This document shows, piece after piece, positions 1-10,930 of a stretch of DNA of 25,000 bases. Under the pieces are notes generated by a model, which searched no databases, was not told the origin of the DNA, and saw only the letters and a program-made list of their open reading frames with translations. The position numbers were made by a program, and so were the translations under genes. The DNA comes from Chrysomallon squamiferum (lineage: Eukaryota > Mollusca > Gastropoda > Neomphalida > Peltospiridae), in contig CM022667.1 of NCBI GenBank assembly GCA_012295275.1, forward strand, positions 12,315,038 through 12,340,037. Direction: 5' to 3'. Numbering within the stretch: the first letter of the stretch is position 1; each line of letters begins with the position of its first letter.

Positions 1-120
1 ATTATTATTATTATTATTGTTTTTTTGTTGTTGTACTTTTTGTTGTTGTTTTTTATTGTTTTTGTTGTTGTTGTTGTTGTTTTGGGGGCTTTCTAGTTGT
101 TTTGTTATTGTTTTTTTATA
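1..120. repeat. TTA/TTG low-complexity sequence
   Basis: (ATT)n at 1-18 and imperfect (TTG)n to about 80, followed by T-rich sequence. No coding signal. Confidence 0.85.
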
Positions 121-202
121 TAATAATAAAAAGAGAAAATTAAAACAAAAATCCTGTTACGTTAATTATCGTTCGGCATTATAGTTGCTCATTTGGTTGC
201 AA

Positions 203-215
203 TGACCTCTGACCT
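203..215 (-). promoter_or_regulatory. DR1-type nuclear receptor-like site
   Basis: The plus strand reads TGACCTCTGACCT; the minus strand therefore has AGGTCA-G-AGGTCA, a perfect direct repeat with one-base spacing, preceded by CAA on the other side. DR1 elements are bound by RXR heterodimers, HNF4 and COUP-TF types. Motif only. The surrounding 120-500 is unique AT-rich sequence without other recognisable features. Confidence 0.35.
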
Positions 216-520
216 TTGTGCTGTCTGTGTATTATTGTGTGGTACGTTTTATAATTACAGTTTGATGGCTGACATAATCTGGATGGTTTGGATGGCTTCA
301 CTGATTTTGAAAGTTGTATTAATTGAGGCGTTGACGTCGTGGGTTTTTTTATGGCTTAATGTTGGTGTCTGAGATGTCGTAGTTGTGACAGTGACAGAAA
401 ATGGATGAGTTTACCTGGTTATGTCGTGACAGATGTTACAAAGCTGCTATCAGTTGTATTTAATTAGATACATAAAATGTATGTGTTTTTTATGTTTGTG
501 TATATGTGTCTGTTTTTGTG

Positions 521-529
521 TCTGTTTAT

Positions 530-561
<32 letters not shown>

Positions 562-850
562 TAAAGATATAAATATATATATACAAACCACATTGATACA
601 TACATATATATATATATATATATACACACATTACTTATATGCAGACAATCACACAGAGAAAAACAGAAATAAACATAAAGAGATATTTGCGTGTATGTAT
701 ATCTTAAATACATACATACATAAAGTATGTAAAGTGACGTACAAATGTAGATAAATTTACATACAGTACAAAAACACAAACACACACACACACACACTCA
801 CGCACATACACAGACAGACAGAGAAAGACATACAGACAGACACGCAGACA
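521..850. repeat. Compound CA/TA/TACA microsatellite
   Basis: (AC)n at about 530-554, (AT)n at 601-624, TACA/CATA words at 700-770 and (CA)n at 777-800, ending in CAGA words. Short open frames of Tyr/His/Thr/Ile here are repeat artefacts. Confidence 0.9.
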
Positions 851-889
851 TAAAAGCTTCAAAAGTATTAATAATCACCGTTATTAATA

Positions 890-1130
890 ATTATTGTAAT
901 GTAAAATGCGTGTCGCTGTCGTGTACGACGTGACAGGCTATACATCACGTCACGTCACTTTGATCGCAGCGGGCTGCAACCACGCTGCTCACGCGTTTTT
1001 ATTATCCCACCTCGTATTTACACAGACTGGGTAATTTATAGCCCATTACGACCGCGCTTTGCAGCACCCGGGCCCCGCTATCACTGTCCTCGTACGTAGC
1101 TAGTTTTGTTTTCAAACTTCGGTGTTATTA
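890..1130. other. Complex, locally GC-richer island
   Basis: Repeat-free stretch with CpG-containing words (tcacgtcacgtcac at about 945-958, gcacccgggccccgc near 1065) in an AT-rich setting. No convincing open frame with splice sites. A regulatory element is possible. Confidence 0.3.
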
Positions 1131-1166
1131 CAAAATAATTATTATTACAATCCCTGTTTCGTTGAC

Positions 1167-1169
<3 letters not shown>

Positions 1170-1197
<28 letters not shown>

Positions 1198-1270
1198 CAC
1201 GAAACGAAATGAAATGTTAGTTTACTGGGTTCTTCTATTTCCGCGTTGAAAAGGGAGTGATATCAAAAAA

Positions 1271-1306
<36 letters not shown>

Positions 1307-1549
1307 TATATATGTATATATGTGTGTGCATATATTAAAGATATGTAATCTGTCGCCCATTATTTTGTTTGTCGTCGAATTGTGAAAGGTTTATTTTTCA
1401 GGACGGTGTTTTAATAGCTTGTTAATGAACGGTTAACGAAAAGTGCAGCCAGCCGGAACGACTGGGAAACGAGGTATTTGTTTTATTTATGTGCTTATTA
1501 GATCCACGATAAAGATTTCTCGATACGGTAGTAATATGAGAATTTATGT

Positions 1550-1581
<32 letters not shown>

Positions 1582-1605
1582 GAATTTTTTTTTTTTTTTT
1601 TTATA
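1170..1605. repeat. Poly-A, (AT)n, (GT)n and poly-T tracts
   Basis: A-run at 1170-1197, (AT)n at about 1275-1302, (GT)n at 1553-1580 and a T-run at about 1586-1601. The gaps at 1200-1260 and 1345-1550 are unremarkable unique sequence. Confidence 0.88.
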
Positions 1606-1639
1606 TATTCGGTCGTGTAAACCGTATTTAATAAACTGA

Positions 1640-2147
1640 TGAAATTAGTGATAGAGTTTATTTATTTTATATTAGCAACAATAAGCACATAAAAAAAAAA
1701 TCTAAGTACATATGTTTTAATAAATCTGACGTTGATTAAATAAAGGAAATGAGAATGAAAATAATAATAATATGAATAAGAAAAAGAAGAAGAAGAATAG
1801 GAATGAAAACAACAAGAATAACAATAAAAAACAAAAAAAAACGCCAACATTAACAATAATAACAATAATGATATTGAAACAGGGATAATAATAATAATAA
1901 TAAAAAGAAATGAATAAATAAATGGCGAAACGATAATGAAAAGAGAAATATGTGCACAGAAAGAGGATAATTTTACATATGTAAGAAAAAAATCAATTAC
2001 AAAACAGTAAACAAATAAAGAAATAACAAAAAATAAACCAATTAACAGAGGAAGAAAAAAATTAGAATGAATGACAAATTTAAAATCCTGAACATGACGC
2101 AAAATTTTCTAAATTTAAAAAAAATAAAAAGCATTTTAGTTACTGTT

Positions 2148-2178
<31 letters not shown>

Positions 2179-2380
2179 GTGTTTATCTTTGTTGTTGTTG
2201 TTTTGTTTTGTTTTTTCATAAAGGTAGGTGAAGTTCCAAGAACACAAAAAAAAAAAAAAAAAAGTTCATCTGTTTCTTGTGTTTTTTTATTTTTATTTTT
2301 ATTTTTATCTTTTTTATTCTTTTTTGTTTTTTAACTTATATCTTATTTCTTTTTCTTTTTCTTAAACTTATCTTCTCCGT
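1640..2380. repeat. A-rich then T-rich low-complexity stretch
   Basis: 1640-2110 is A-rich with AAT, AAG and AAC words. 2153-2178 is a T-run, 2249-2265 an A-run and 2280-2350 (TTTTA)-like. The long minus-strand frame across 1662-2102 is Phe/Ser/Tyr-rich translation of this sequence, not a gene. Confidence 0.8.
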
Positions 2381-2639
2381 CCCAATCTTATCACTTACGA
2401 GTTCATGTTGTGGAAAGGCTATAAATTGCTTTGCACTCAAAATGCTTGTGTTTGTAAGTCACAACTGGACATAAAATATTTACCAACATCAACGGAAAGC
2501 TGTCTGCTTTGGTCCGCTGACACCAAACGTGTTAAACTCTTGTAAATGATGGACGACCTTGACCCCTGTGACAAACTCATTCGTAAAGACAAAGAACACA
2601 CAAGTACGGCGTTCAGAAAGGTCAAAACGAACATAAAAG

Positions 2640-2700
2640 TAAGAGCCCACGAGGCCCTGGGTTCGAATCACATGATCGGCAAACTTTCGTGAATGACGTT
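2640..2700 (+). mobile_element. Possible tRNA-derived SINE fragment (B box)
   Basis: ggttcgaatc at 2660-2669 matches the Pol III B box core (GWTCRANNC), with a TPsiC-stem-like cctgg before it. No A box is clear upstream, so this may be a 5'-truncated copy or chance. The rest of 2380-3180 is unique AT-rich sequence with no supported feature. Confidence 0.3.
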
Positions 2701-3224
2701 AAGATGTGATGATGGTAGATTTTTCTTTCAAACAAGTGAAGATAATTTATCTGGGTTGCGACGAATTATAGTAATTATCTACTTTTTTAGGGAAACTGTG
2801 TTTTTGCTTATTAAATATTTCGTTAAAACATCTGGAATTTAATTTAAATCACTGCTGTTTTACGCTTCTAGATCTGATAAGAATTCTGATTAATTACAAA
2901 CGTTGGCTGTAATAACACGTAGCGTCAGTGAAACATTTATTTGACACTGCTAGTTTTTATAAATTAATTTATTTTGAATATGTTGTACGTTTTATATTTT
3001 AATAATTGTCATTGTTCTTTTGTTAGATGTATGTGGGTTCTTTTTTTTTCTTTGTGTATGTGTCTGTGGTAAAGGGTTATCTTTTGTATGAAATCAACTT
3101 TATTTCCGCACTTAATTACTATATAATTAGCATCTGGTGAAGCTAATTGTGTTGTGTAAATTGCTAGATTTTTATCTTTTCTGTGGTTCACTTTAAGTGG
3201 GGCGTTTCCAAAGAGTATGTTACT

Positions 3225-3520
3225 GTGAATTTATTATCATCAACATCATCGTCGTCATTGTTAACATCATCGTCGATATTGTATTTGTTGGTATCGTTAT
3301 CGTTATTTTCATTATTATTATCATCATTATTTATATATTTATTTTATTTTATTTATTTATTTATCAATTTATCTATCTATTTTATATTATTTTATTTATT
3401 TTATTATTTGTTTATTAATTTATCTATTTATATATCTATTTATTTTATTTTTAATTTTTATTTAGTTATTTATTTATTTATTTACTTACTTACTTACTTA
3501 CTTACTTATTTCCTTCTATG
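3225..3520. repeat. ATC/ATT then TTTA/TTAC low-complexity sequence
   Basis: Imperfect CATCAT/CGT words grade into TTTA, TCTA and TTAC tetranucleotides. The open frames here are Ile/Tyr/Leu/Phe-only artefacts. Confidence 0.85.
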
Positions 3521-3654
3521 ATTATTTATTCTTCGATAATAGTGGCAATTCTATCAGGGCTACTTTGCTTACCACTATTCATACAGAACCAATATTTTCA
3601 TTTCAATTTACAACAATTTTAATGTCATTAAAATTAAATTTATTTCATAATAAA

Positions 3655-3760
3655 CCGTTCGTCTCACCTTTCGAGGTTCGATCCCATTACCTGCCCCTCC
3701 TTTTTTGAGGGGCATCATTACATTGCCAAGACATGTTGAACATGCCACACAGCAGGGTTT
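3655..3760 (+). mobile_element. Possible SINE fragment: B box followed by a hairpin
   Basis: ggttcgatccc (3675-3685) matches the B box core GWTCRANNC. Seven bases later a perfect 8-bp inverted repeat, TGCCCCTC / GAGGGGCA (3692-3699 and 3707-3714), encloses a 7-nt C/T loop. No A box is visible. A truncated tRNA-derived element is the simplest reading. Confidence 0.35.
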
Positions 3761-3890
3761 TAAACGTGTTCTAATGAACAGAACACAAGATAAGAATTTA
3801 GACTTTAATGTTGAGATGTGTTCAGACTTTGTTGTAAAACTGTTTATACATTTTTCACTTAGCTGAGAATGTGACCAATGTAAGGAAACG

Positions 3891-3909
3891 GTTACGTGAC
3901 GTCAGTAAC
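3891..3909. promoter_or_regulatory. CRE palindrome with flanking dyad
   Basis: TGACGTCA at 3897-3904 is the full consensus CREB/ATF site. It is framed by GTTAC (3891-3895) and GTAAC (3905-3909), giving a wider near-palindrome. Motif only. Confidence 0.4.
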
Positions 3910-3929
3910 GTACGAATAATGGATGGTAA

Positions 3930-4020
3930 CAGTCATAATAAAATAGTAATAATAATAATAACAATAACAATAATAACCATGATCGTGATCATGATGACGA
4001 TAGTAAAATAAAAGCAATAA

Positions 4021-4067
<47 letters not shown>

Positions 4068-4106
4068 ATAGTAGTAGTAATAGTAGTAGTAGTAGTAGTA
4101 GTAGTA
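3930..4106. repeat. AAT words and long (TAG)n array
   Basis: An almost pure TAG trinucleotide array at 4021-4106 has two TAA interruptions. A 16-bp near-palindrome, CATGATC-GT-GATCATG, lies just upstream at 3978-3993. Confidence 0.92.
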
Positions 4107-4289
4107 TGTATAAAAAGTCAGTAGTTAACACAGACACACGCACGAACGTACGATGCAGACAATGTGTAGATAACAAAAGACTTGGTATTCTCTTTTTTTA
4201 ATGTCAAATGTCAACCCCCTACACGCACTTTAGTTCGTCAGTCTTTGTCTTTTACACCTGAAAGTGAATCATTAGTGTCCGAATTTCGT

Positions 4290-4315
4290 CTTCTTCTTCT
4301 TCATCATCATCATCA

Positions 4316-4370
<55 letters not shown>

Positions 4371-4545
4371 CATCATTCGTCTTCTTCTTTTTATTTTTAT
4401 TGCTATTGTTGCTTCTTGTTTTCTTCTTGTTTTGTTTTTTTATAATTATTACTATTGTAATTATTTTTACATGACTCCTATTACCATCATCATCGTCATC
4501 ATCAGAGAAAACTGAATGACAGCTGTAGTAATATAATAATAATAC
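4290..4545. repeat. CTT/CAT/(ATT)n trinucleotide block
   Basis: CTT and CAT words lead into (ATT)n at 4317-4371, then mixed T-rich sequence and CATCAT words near 4485-4505. Poly-Asn/Asp and poly-Tyr/His frames are artefacts. 4545-4860 is unremarkable, partly T-rich sequence. Confidence 0.9.
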
Positions 4546-4859
4546 TAATACTAATCGTACCAAATACAGACATTCATTCATTCATTCAGCCTCCCTTCTC
4601 TTCATTTAAACCTTCACTCACTGATTCATTCTAAAGGTTACGCGTTACAGCTTACAAAGTGTACTAAACTGAATCAAACGACTCGTCTTTCTTTCCGTAT
4701 AACACCGAAATAAAGAAAAAAAGAACTTTTTCGATAGGTGACCTTTTTTTTCTTCTTTTTTTTTTTCACCCCACAAATAACTATTTTTTCTTTAACAATC
4801 TTCTTTTCACCATCTACCTGTTCCTTTACATTGACAGGTTCTTCTCTCGTTTTCTAATG

Positions 4860-5120
4860 AGTGGCAAATCTATCATGGCCGTCCTAACGGGAAACAAGCA
4901 CGAAATCTCGTCTCGCGAGAACAAGAATGCGGACCTGTGAGAACACAGCATGACGACATGATGCGGAACATCAAAGGACCAAGGGAATCACCGCGAAGAA
5001 CATCAAACAGGCACGTCACTTCACAAACAATGTATTGAGCTCGGTGCACGCAGTAGATGGTGATGACGATTTCTTGTAGGTGCAGTGATCGTGTCAGTGA
5101 GTTTACGTATATCCAGTTCA
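4860..5120. other. Complex island with a TCTCGCGAGA palindrome
   Basis: Repeat-free, GC-richer sequence. TCTCGCGAGA at 4911-4920 is the vertebrate CpG-island motif bound by BANP (earlier linked to ZBTB33). The minus-strand open frame at 4873-5121 has no recognisable protein character and no convincing splice sites. Confidence 0.35.
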
Positions 5121-5144
5121 CGAGTTAAACCGTCTTTCAAATCT

Positions 5145-5290
5145 TCGTAATGGTTTAATGGTTAAGCTGTCTGTCTTTCTGTTAAAGCTGGGAAGAAGAT
5201 GTGAGATCGAATCCGTTACAGGTTTCTAATTAGAGTTAATTGGGGATGTGTACATCTGGTACCCTTTCTGTTCACCAGTGTATTAGTCAA
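5145..5290 (+). mobile_element. tRNA-derived SINE-like element with A and B boxes
   Basis: tggtttaatgg (5151-5161) fits a Pol III A box (TRGYNNANNNG type) and gatcgaatc (5205-5213) fits the B box GWTCRANNC, 54 bp apart, a tRNA-like spacing. The anticodon-arm region is not a functional tRNA. A non-tRNA body probably follows to about 5290. Family not assigned. Confidence 0.5.
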
Positions 5291-5344
5291 TAACACTCAG
5301 ACACTAGTATTTTGTCTCAGTTACCAGCGACGCCTCAAGTTGGA

Positions 5345-5640
5345 ATTCTGAAGAAAGTTTCCATCTTATTTATTTCATTTTAATTACCTTTAGTTTGATT
5401 TATTATATTTTCTATGACTTTATTTTTTATTGATTTATTTTATTTTAAAATAATAAAAAATATATATATAATTTTATATCTGATAGTGCATATGTGTGTA
5501 TGTATATATATATATATGAATAAATGAAGAAAAGAAAAAGATGAAGTAGACAAAGAAATAAAGATATTATTATTATATTTATTATTACCATCGTTTACCA
5601 TTAGTATTATTATTTTAACCGTATTATTCAAAACGTCAGA
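5345..5640. other. AT-rich intronic or intergenic sequence
   Basis: TTTA/TTTTA words, (TA)n near 5460-5470 and 5502-5516, A-rich then ATT words. Nothing coding is seen. Confidence 0.6.
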
Positions 5641-5785
5641 GTGTCGAAATTATCTTAGCGTGGTACATCTAATTATCAGAAAAACACTTAGTCCCATAAA
5701 ACAGAAAACAGAACTTTAACCATAAACTAAATTTCCGTCAAGCGAGGTACTGCATAATTGCATTCACTATTTCTCACGTGTCCTG

Positions 5786-6086
<301 letters not shown>

Positions 6087-6500
6087 ACGATTCACAGTTT
6101 AACGGACACGGTAGCCTCCATTTCAAACGTCTATCTGGTGACCGTGACTGGCTCGAGGCTCGTTCGAGTCACGTTCAGCGCAGACGACAAAAGTAAAAGA
6201 AACGATGACGGGCAGGTGTTGCGTTACCTGGATCACGCCAGATTTACCCGAACAGTGAAAACACTCCATTGAAGCGCATAATAATAAGGATCAAAGTGTC
6301 TCCGTTTTTATCTCCCTCCTCGCCGTGTGCGCACCGTGTTTTTCAGCCACGTATGAAAACACTGATGCTAATTCGATTGTGTAGGGAATCCAAGAAACAC
6401 TATTAGGAGAGGTCAAAGTGCGGCCCACCCAAAGCGAAGACAGTGACGATGAAAAGTCTATTTACACTCGGCTCCAGTGGCTGTGTAATCTATTAGATGT
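6087..6500. other. Complex non-coding island
   Basis: About 400 bp of repeat-free, near-balanced sequence between two microsatellites. It contains caggtgttg (E-box type) near 6211, atcaaagtg near 6292 and aggtcaaagtg near 6411. A nested inverted repeat (CGTGACT 6143-6149 / AGTCACG 6167-6173) is present. Candidate regulatory element; no exon is supported. Confidence 0.35.
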
Positions 6501-6523
6501 GTGTTCTTTGTATATCTGTATCC

Positions 6524-6860
6524 CTTTCTCTCTCTCTCTCTTTATCAGCTATCTACATAATTGATTATCTTCTGTTGTGTCTGTATAATCTATTTATCTG
6601 TCTATCTATCTGTCTATCTACCTTTCTTTCTTTCTTCCTTTCGTTCTTTCTTTCTTTCTTTCTGTATCAGTGTCTATCTATCTATCTATCTATCGGTGTC
6701 AACCTGTTTGTATATATCCGCATATGTATTTATCTGTCTGTGTGTCTGTCTGTGTGTCTGTCTGTGTGCCTGTCTAGCCATCCCAGATTTTGTGTATTTA
6801 TCTGCCTGGGTCTCTCTGTATGTAATAATAATAATAATAATAATAATAATAGAAAAATAA
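6524..6860. repeat. Compound CT/TCTA/TTTC/TCTG and (AAT)n microsatellite
   Basis: CT at 6526-6541, TCTA and TTTC tetranucleotides at 6590-6700, TCTG/TGTG words at 6730-6775 and (AAT)n at 6823-6850. Confidence 0.9.
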
Positions 6861-6904
6861 TAGAAAATTACTGTTGCAAAGGAGCACAGACATATCCAAA
6901 ATTC

Positions 6905-7140
6905 ATTCACTTTTTTTTTACAGCAGGAATTGTTTTTCGTAGCAGTTAATAATAAACTCATATGAAATGGGCTATGTTAAGGAACATTTTTCTTGGCATA
7001 GAAATTTTATTATTTTATATTTCATTTCGTATTTTAAGGAACATTTTTCTTTTTTTTATTTATTATTTTTTTTATTATTATTATTTTTTTATTTTTATTT
7101 ATTTATTTTTTTTAAAGTTTTTTAAGTTTTTGCATTTCCT
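6905..7140. other. T-rich low-complexity sequence
   Basis: Mostly poly-T with TTA and TTTA words (7030-7130). The phrase aaggaacatttttctt occurs twice (near 6979 and 7036), a small imperfect direct repeat. Confidence 0.6.
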
Positions 7141-7309
7141 TCATTTCATTCTCCGCATGCTTTCTTTGTCTCTAACATGTTACGTAAAATTCGTCAAAAA
7201 TTAAAAACAGACATTAATGAAGAGAAGAAAGCAGTGAAATTGCCATCTGTATAAATTAGCATCATTATTAATATCCTTATGTTTTTTTTTTTTTTTATTT
7301 AAATATTTC

Positions 7310-7600
7310 ATTTCGTCCTTTCTTCTTGGGCGACATTTGTCTGTCTTTTTCTGTAACGACCTGTTTCGTGTTGTCAGATCTCGCGAGACGTGCGTGTTCG
7401 AGATTTGACAGAGACCAAACGTGTCTCCGTGTTTAGAGAGCGTGAGTTTGCCTCCGTGTGGGAGACCCCTCTTAGGCGAGAAGCGAACAATTAGCAAACA
7501 GAAGAATACAAACAAAGCGATTAACTTTAAAACCAGAAGTCGCTTGTGGAACTAACAGAAGTCTCCTGGGCCTGGCGGGACAGATTTACTGCCCCATTTT
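7310..7600. other. Complex island with the second TCTCGCGAGA palindrome
   Basis: Repeat-free island. TCTCGCGAGA lies at 7379-7388. The minus-strand open frame 7201-7515 crosses poly-Lys low complexity and is not a credible protein. Confidence 0.35.
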
Positions 7601-8527
7601 TTTTTTTTTTTTGACATGCGCACTCGAGGTCCGCTTGTGTCATGGTGGAGCAGAAAATATCAGGGGATTGATATAGTTTATAATCATCCACTTAGCGCTG
7701 TTATGGTTTATATATTTTTTTTCTTTCTTTTTATTTGTTTGTTCGTTTACTCATTTATTTTTCTATTTCATTCATTCATTTATCTTTCTTTTTCTTTTTT
7801 TTTCTTTTTTTTTTTTTATTTTAAATTTCTCTAATGAATTAACTGAAAAAGGTAAATCTGGAATATTACAAGCTAATTAATTCTACTCTTAAGTTAAATG
7901 AAACCACCACTAGAATCTATTCTGATCTACATAAACAGGACTCGCTTTACCAAACTTTGTTTTACTGCACCTAGTTACCTCTACCCACAGCACCTTACCT
8001 TAGCCTAGTCTGAACATATCTCTGAATGTAATAATGATAGTCTCTGTTCCACACGTTCTCTGGGTTTAAATTTTCAATCATTTATCGTTCTATCTTAACC
8101 AAATGTATTCCGTGACAAAGGAAATATAAAATATATATATACGTTAAAAATAAAGTATATTTCTGTAAGCACTGAATGTGTTGCTTATGTTTTTAATCTT
8201 TGTGTTAAAAAAAAAAAAAAAAAAAAAATCGGCTGTGAGTTTGAATCATCTCCTGTGTGGTCTATGCTAGTTTAATTCATGTAAATGGCCCACTTTCTTT
8301 TTTTATTCATGCTTTTCTTCTTCTTTTTTATTGCTTTTCCGTGTAAGTTTAACATATGTATAATGTTTCTTTGTGGATTTCGTGAATGTTTTTTTTTTTT
8401 CAGTTTTATCATTGTAAATGCATTTTTTTTTTTTTTTTATAGTTAATATTAGTATTTAAGATCATGAAAACGTTTAACGGTAAATAGTTTTCAGAGGAAG
8501 TAATGACTTTAAAAGCCATGAAAAATC
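7600..8527. other. T-rich and unique AT-rich sequence
   Basis: A T-run near 7599-7612, TTTC/TTCA words at 7715-7830 and an A-run at about 8207-8228, followed by gtttgaatc (8240-8248), one base off a Pol III B box. The rest is unique AT-rich sequence with no supported feature. Confidence 0.5.
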
Positions 8528-8545
8528 CTACTACTACTACTGTTT

Positions 8546-8580
<35 letters not shown>

Positions 8581-8737
8581 GCTGCTGCTTCTACTACTAC
8601 TACTACTACTACTACTACATCTACAGCTACAATTAAAACTTCTATAAGTGTTATTATCATCATCATCTTCATTGCATAATACCACGGTAATAATAATTCA
8701 ATAAACAAACAAATAAACAAACAAACATACAAACAAA

Positions 8738-8784
<47 letters not shown>

Positions 8785-8930
8785 ATCTAATTATAAAATA
8801 AAAAAATAAAAATAAATAAATAAATAAACCAAACAAACAAACAAAGAAACAAAAAAAAAAAAAATAAATAAATAAAACACAGCAATACAAAAAGATCAAG
8901 AAACACTAAATAAATAAAATAAAAGATAGA
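8528..8930. repeat. (ACT)n then (AAAT)n/(AAAC)n arrays
   Basis: ACT trinucleotide array at 8528-8619 with a GCT patch, then AAAC and AAAT tetranucleotides at about 8699-8880. Poly-Val/Phe frames on the minus strand are artefacts. Confidence 0.93.
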
Positions 8931-9166
8931 CATAAAACCCCACAATAAAAAAATAACCTCAGTAATAACTGCTATTGTCTAAAGTAACAGTTTTTCTCTT
9001 GTAAAGAAATGTACTTTTACACTTCGACCTGCTGTTACCCGCATCATCGAGGAGGCCATCTTGAAATTTTACTGCTCTGACTTGTACATCGGGAAATAAA
9101 AAAAAGCAGAATAAATTTTAACACTGAATAAGTCGCTATCTTTAATCTCCCACACCAGCTTTATGG

Positions 9167-9168
<2 letters not shown>

Positions 9169-9205
<37 letters not shown>

Positions 9206-9208
9206 CTT

Positions 9209-9247
<39 letters not shown>
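9169..9247. repeat. Bipartite poly-T block
   Basis: T32, a 10-base linker (aatatctttc), then T37. The neighbouring stretches 8930-9168 and 9250-9460 are short unique sequences. The latter has CACGTG E-boxes at 9316 and 9365. Confidence 0.9.
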
Positions 9248-9250
<3 letters not shown>

Positions 9251-9458
9251 TAGAAAATTATTAGCTGTTTGTTCAGACATAGTTTTATTCTAAAGGTAAC
9301 GCCGGCGATAGGCAACACGTGTCTAGGCCACGACGGCCGTACATAAACCCTGAGTTGAGGTAAGCACGTGTTTAACGGTTGATTGTTTGACTGATTGAAC
9401 TGGTGTGAATGCAGTGAAAGTGCAAAAATATATCTTTAAAAAAAGCAACAACAAAACG

Positions 9459-9493
<35 letters not shown>

Positions 9494-9546
9494 TCAGATA
9501 AGGTGTATTTTCAACATAGAACATTCATAACAACTGTACAATGTAC

Positions 9547-9578
<32 letters not shown>

Positions 9579-9617
9579 TTTCTTGAACCGAATATAACAA
9601 AACAAAAAAATGACAAC

Positions 9618-9778
9618 TAAATTCTCCACTTGACATTTTACATAAAAATGTTTTTTATTTTTTATATTTTTTTTTATTTCTTCTTTCTTCATCCATTCAT
9701 GATGCGAAACATTTATCACTTTTGACGCACTCAAAAATATATATAAAAAAAAAAAATATTGTTCAATATACATTCATT
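9618..9778 (+). repeat. Dispersed repeat, copy A
   Basis: Shares three collinear blocks with 14522-14630: aaattctccactt.acatttt, a tttcttctttcttcat-containing block through gaaacatttatcacttttg, and tcaatatacattca. Copy A carries about 35 extra bases of A/T-rich sequence before the last block. Poly-T (9462-9491) and poly-A (9547-9572) runs precede it. Confidence 0.7.
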
Positions 9779-9779
9779 G

Positions 9780-10225
9780 GTCAAACACAAGAAAACGGTT
9801 GCCTGGATACCTTCGAGGGCAAACGAAATCATTCGCATTGTGACGAAGAAAAAAAAAAAAAATCAAGTGAATGCCAAGCCACTGTACAAATAAATACATG
9901 TTAATCGGGTATCAATCGTTTTACCCTGTACCGGTTAAACCCTGCCTTTTGTCACACAAATATGACTCTTTATGAAAACCACAATGACGACGACAGTGCC
10001 TCATAGGTTGTTTGGATGGACACTATTAATCGTAAGCAATCAAATTCCAATTTACACCTTCTTCTTCTGCCTCTTAAACACACCTGTCACAAGCTAATGT
10101 TTTATATTTTTCTGTGGCATAAATTTATCTCAATATAATCTGCAGAACTTACAAGAGATGATTAATCTTTCGTACACATTAAATTGACAAGTGAACAAAA
10201 TACACATGCTTTTAAATTAACATAT

Positions 10226-10260
<35 letters not shown>

Positions 10261-10930
10261 CTTAGAGGTTGAAAAAAAAGAGAAAGTAACAGTGGAAAAG
10301 AAGAAATCGAAAGTCCGCTGATTTTTGGTGATCATTTGGGCAGAAAATTGGATATTTAATTTTTTTTTTTTAAGACTTGTATAAAAAGAAAAAGTTAAAT
10401 ATGTTGTTTTATGTTTATGTATTTCAGAATTAATGTGTTTTCCGATTTTGCGATTATCTTAAAGAAACTGAAGTAAAGGTGCTTGTGTTCATTTAGTGTT
10501 AAAAATAATTCAAGTATTTGTTTTCAAGAGTCATTCTTATGCTTCAGTTTGCATTTTATTTAATTTTATTTTATAACTTTTCTATTTATCAATTATTTTT
10601 TTTTTTTATTTCTCGAGTGATAGAGAGAGAAATAAAGAAAAAATACAGAGGTATGAAAGGTGAATATGATTCATATGTCAGGTATTTTTTATATATCAGT
10701 ATATCACTATTTTATCAGTATATTTACTACTGTTTAATGAACGCAGGAAAAATTAATATTATCATATACTTCTCTTTTTTTGTAATAAGCTTGTTCATGG
10801 TTTCATTTGTTTTTTTTTTTTTTTTTTTAATCTATTTTGTTACTAAATATACCTAGATTTAAAACAAAATTATTCTTACTTGTAAAAAATATAACCATTT
10901 AAACAAAAAGGAAACACATTATTAATATAC
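9780..10930. other. AT-rich unique sequence with poly-T runs
   Basis: A long T-run at about 10228-10260, shorter ones near 10360 and 10809-10828. A T/A-rich plus-strand frame at 10518-10856 is low complexity. No supported gene. Confidence 0.5.

Noticed and set aside
1662-2102. 146-residue minus-strand open frame
   Set aside because: Phe/Ser/Tyr/Ile-rich output of an A-rich low-complexity stretch with no splice sites or domains.
3892-4581. Poly-Leu, poly-Tyr/His and poly-Asn/Asp open frames
   Set aside because: Translations of TAG and ATT trinucleotide arrays, overlapping on both strands.
4873-5121. 82-residue minus-strand frame in a complex island
   Set aside because: No recognisable family, no convincing acceptor/donor; length is within chance for repeat-free sequence.
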